DNA from: Methanobacteriota archaeon
GTDB taxonomy: Archaea; Halobacteriota; Methanomicrobia; Methanomicrobiales; Methanoculleaceae
Direction of reading: 5' to 3'
DNA length: 64,000 nt
Assembly (NCBI GenBank): GCA_023393455.1
Contig: JAEWLJ010000016.1
Coordinates: 44,226-108,225, forward strand
The translations under genes and the position numbers were made by a program. Under the pieces are notes generated by a model. The model did no database searches. It had not been told where the DNA came from and saw nothing but the letters and a program-made list of their open reading frames with translations. Numbering within the stretch: the stretch's first letter is position 1; the number at the start of each line of letters is the position of its first letter. Positions 63,780-64,000 of the stretch are shown here, in pieces.

Positions 63780-64000
63780 GATGGGTTGCGGCTGTAGCCT
63801 TGGCTCAACTCCTCCTGCAACTTCGCCGTTCACAAAACGTGTACTATCTGCGTTCTGAGCTGCCTCTTGCCAGAATCACGGGGAGACTCTGGAGAAGAGC
63901 CGTGGACGGCTTCCCAGCGGCAGTCCAGGACCTTCGGTCTTCTCCTGCCCTTCGGCCAGCCGTACTAACGAAGTTATCCCAAAACGCTGTTACCGGGAGG
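63780..64000. other. 221-base stretch at the window end
   Basis: No supported gene, RNA or complete repeat is seen. GGCAGTCCAGGACCTTCGG at about 63920-63938 resembles GCAGGTCCAGGACCTTCG at 29781, but the match is too short to call. Confidence 0.4.

Overview
The window is a gene-dense, high-GC piece of a euryarchaeal chromosome. It looks like a methanogen of the Methanomicrobiales, most likely Methanoculleus or a close relative. The evidence is methanofuran genes (mfnD, mfnF), an F420-type formate dehydrogenase (fdhA, fdhB), archaeosine radical-SAM enzyme, TBP, TFS, Hef, a CdrS-like regulator with FtsZ, an archaeosortase, and archaeal BRE/TATA promoters with GAGGTGA-type ribosome sites. The genus is an inference from gene content and style; no search was run.

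Layout. 1-4 kb: a DUF373 membrane protein, a coiled-coil protein and the cdrS-ftsZ cell-division operon. 4-8 kb: cobalamin genes cobD and cobY, an archaeal ornithine cyclodeaminase-type protein and the archaeosine enzyme. 8-16.6 kb: a sorted surface protein, tRNA-Ser(UGA), a flavoprotein, a PPOX-fold protein, a nuclease, RecQ, an endonuclease III-like glycosylase and NAD synthetase whose nitrilase domain has lost catalytic residues. 16.7-19.6 kb: a broken sensor kinase followed by a USP-USP-GNAT fusion. 20-28 kb: a phosphodiesterase, a secreted protein, a PPOX protein, a thioredoxin-fold protein, a Clp1-like polynucleotide kinase, an ArsB/NhaD-type transporter, an AbrB-PhoU regulator and a DUF389 protein. 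28-36.7 kb: rhodanese, UPF0173 hydrolase, an HTH protein, glyS-hef, a zinc-ribbon protein, UPF0147 and YjbQ. 36.8-45 kb: gyrB-gyrA and an ECF cobalt/nickel importer (cbiM, PDGLE subunit, cbiO, cbiQ). 45-52.4 kb: a geranylgeranyl reductase, pth2-truD, the archaeal riboflavin reductase, a CDP-alcohol phosphatidyltransferase, archaeosortase, TFS and a small two-gene module. 52.7-64 kb: acs, tbp, an HTH regulator, rpiA, surE, mfnD-mfnF, a zinc-ribbon pair and fdhAB.

Several parts act together: cobD/cobY and the metal importer both serve cobamide supply, which methanogenesis needs. mfnD/mfnF make the C1 carrier methanofuran, and fdhAB feeds formate electrons to F420. The archaeosortase probably processes proteins such as the surface protein at 8.1 kb.

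The least expected signal is a dispersed intergenic element present in three copies (about 10.2, 42.1 and 46.3 kb), in both orientations. Its G/C-rich hairpins keep their pairing through compensatory changes. A short tag from one of its ends also occurs next to hairpins at 21.9 and 29.8 kb. Other items are NadE with a dead amidase domain, a kinase lacking its phospho-acceptor His and carrying a frameshift, a 47-codon ORF coupled to an unknown 288-residue protein, and candidate operators at cdrS, cbiM, phoU-like, acs and the HTH gene near 55.5 kb. No CRISPR array, rRNA or intact insertion sequence was seen.
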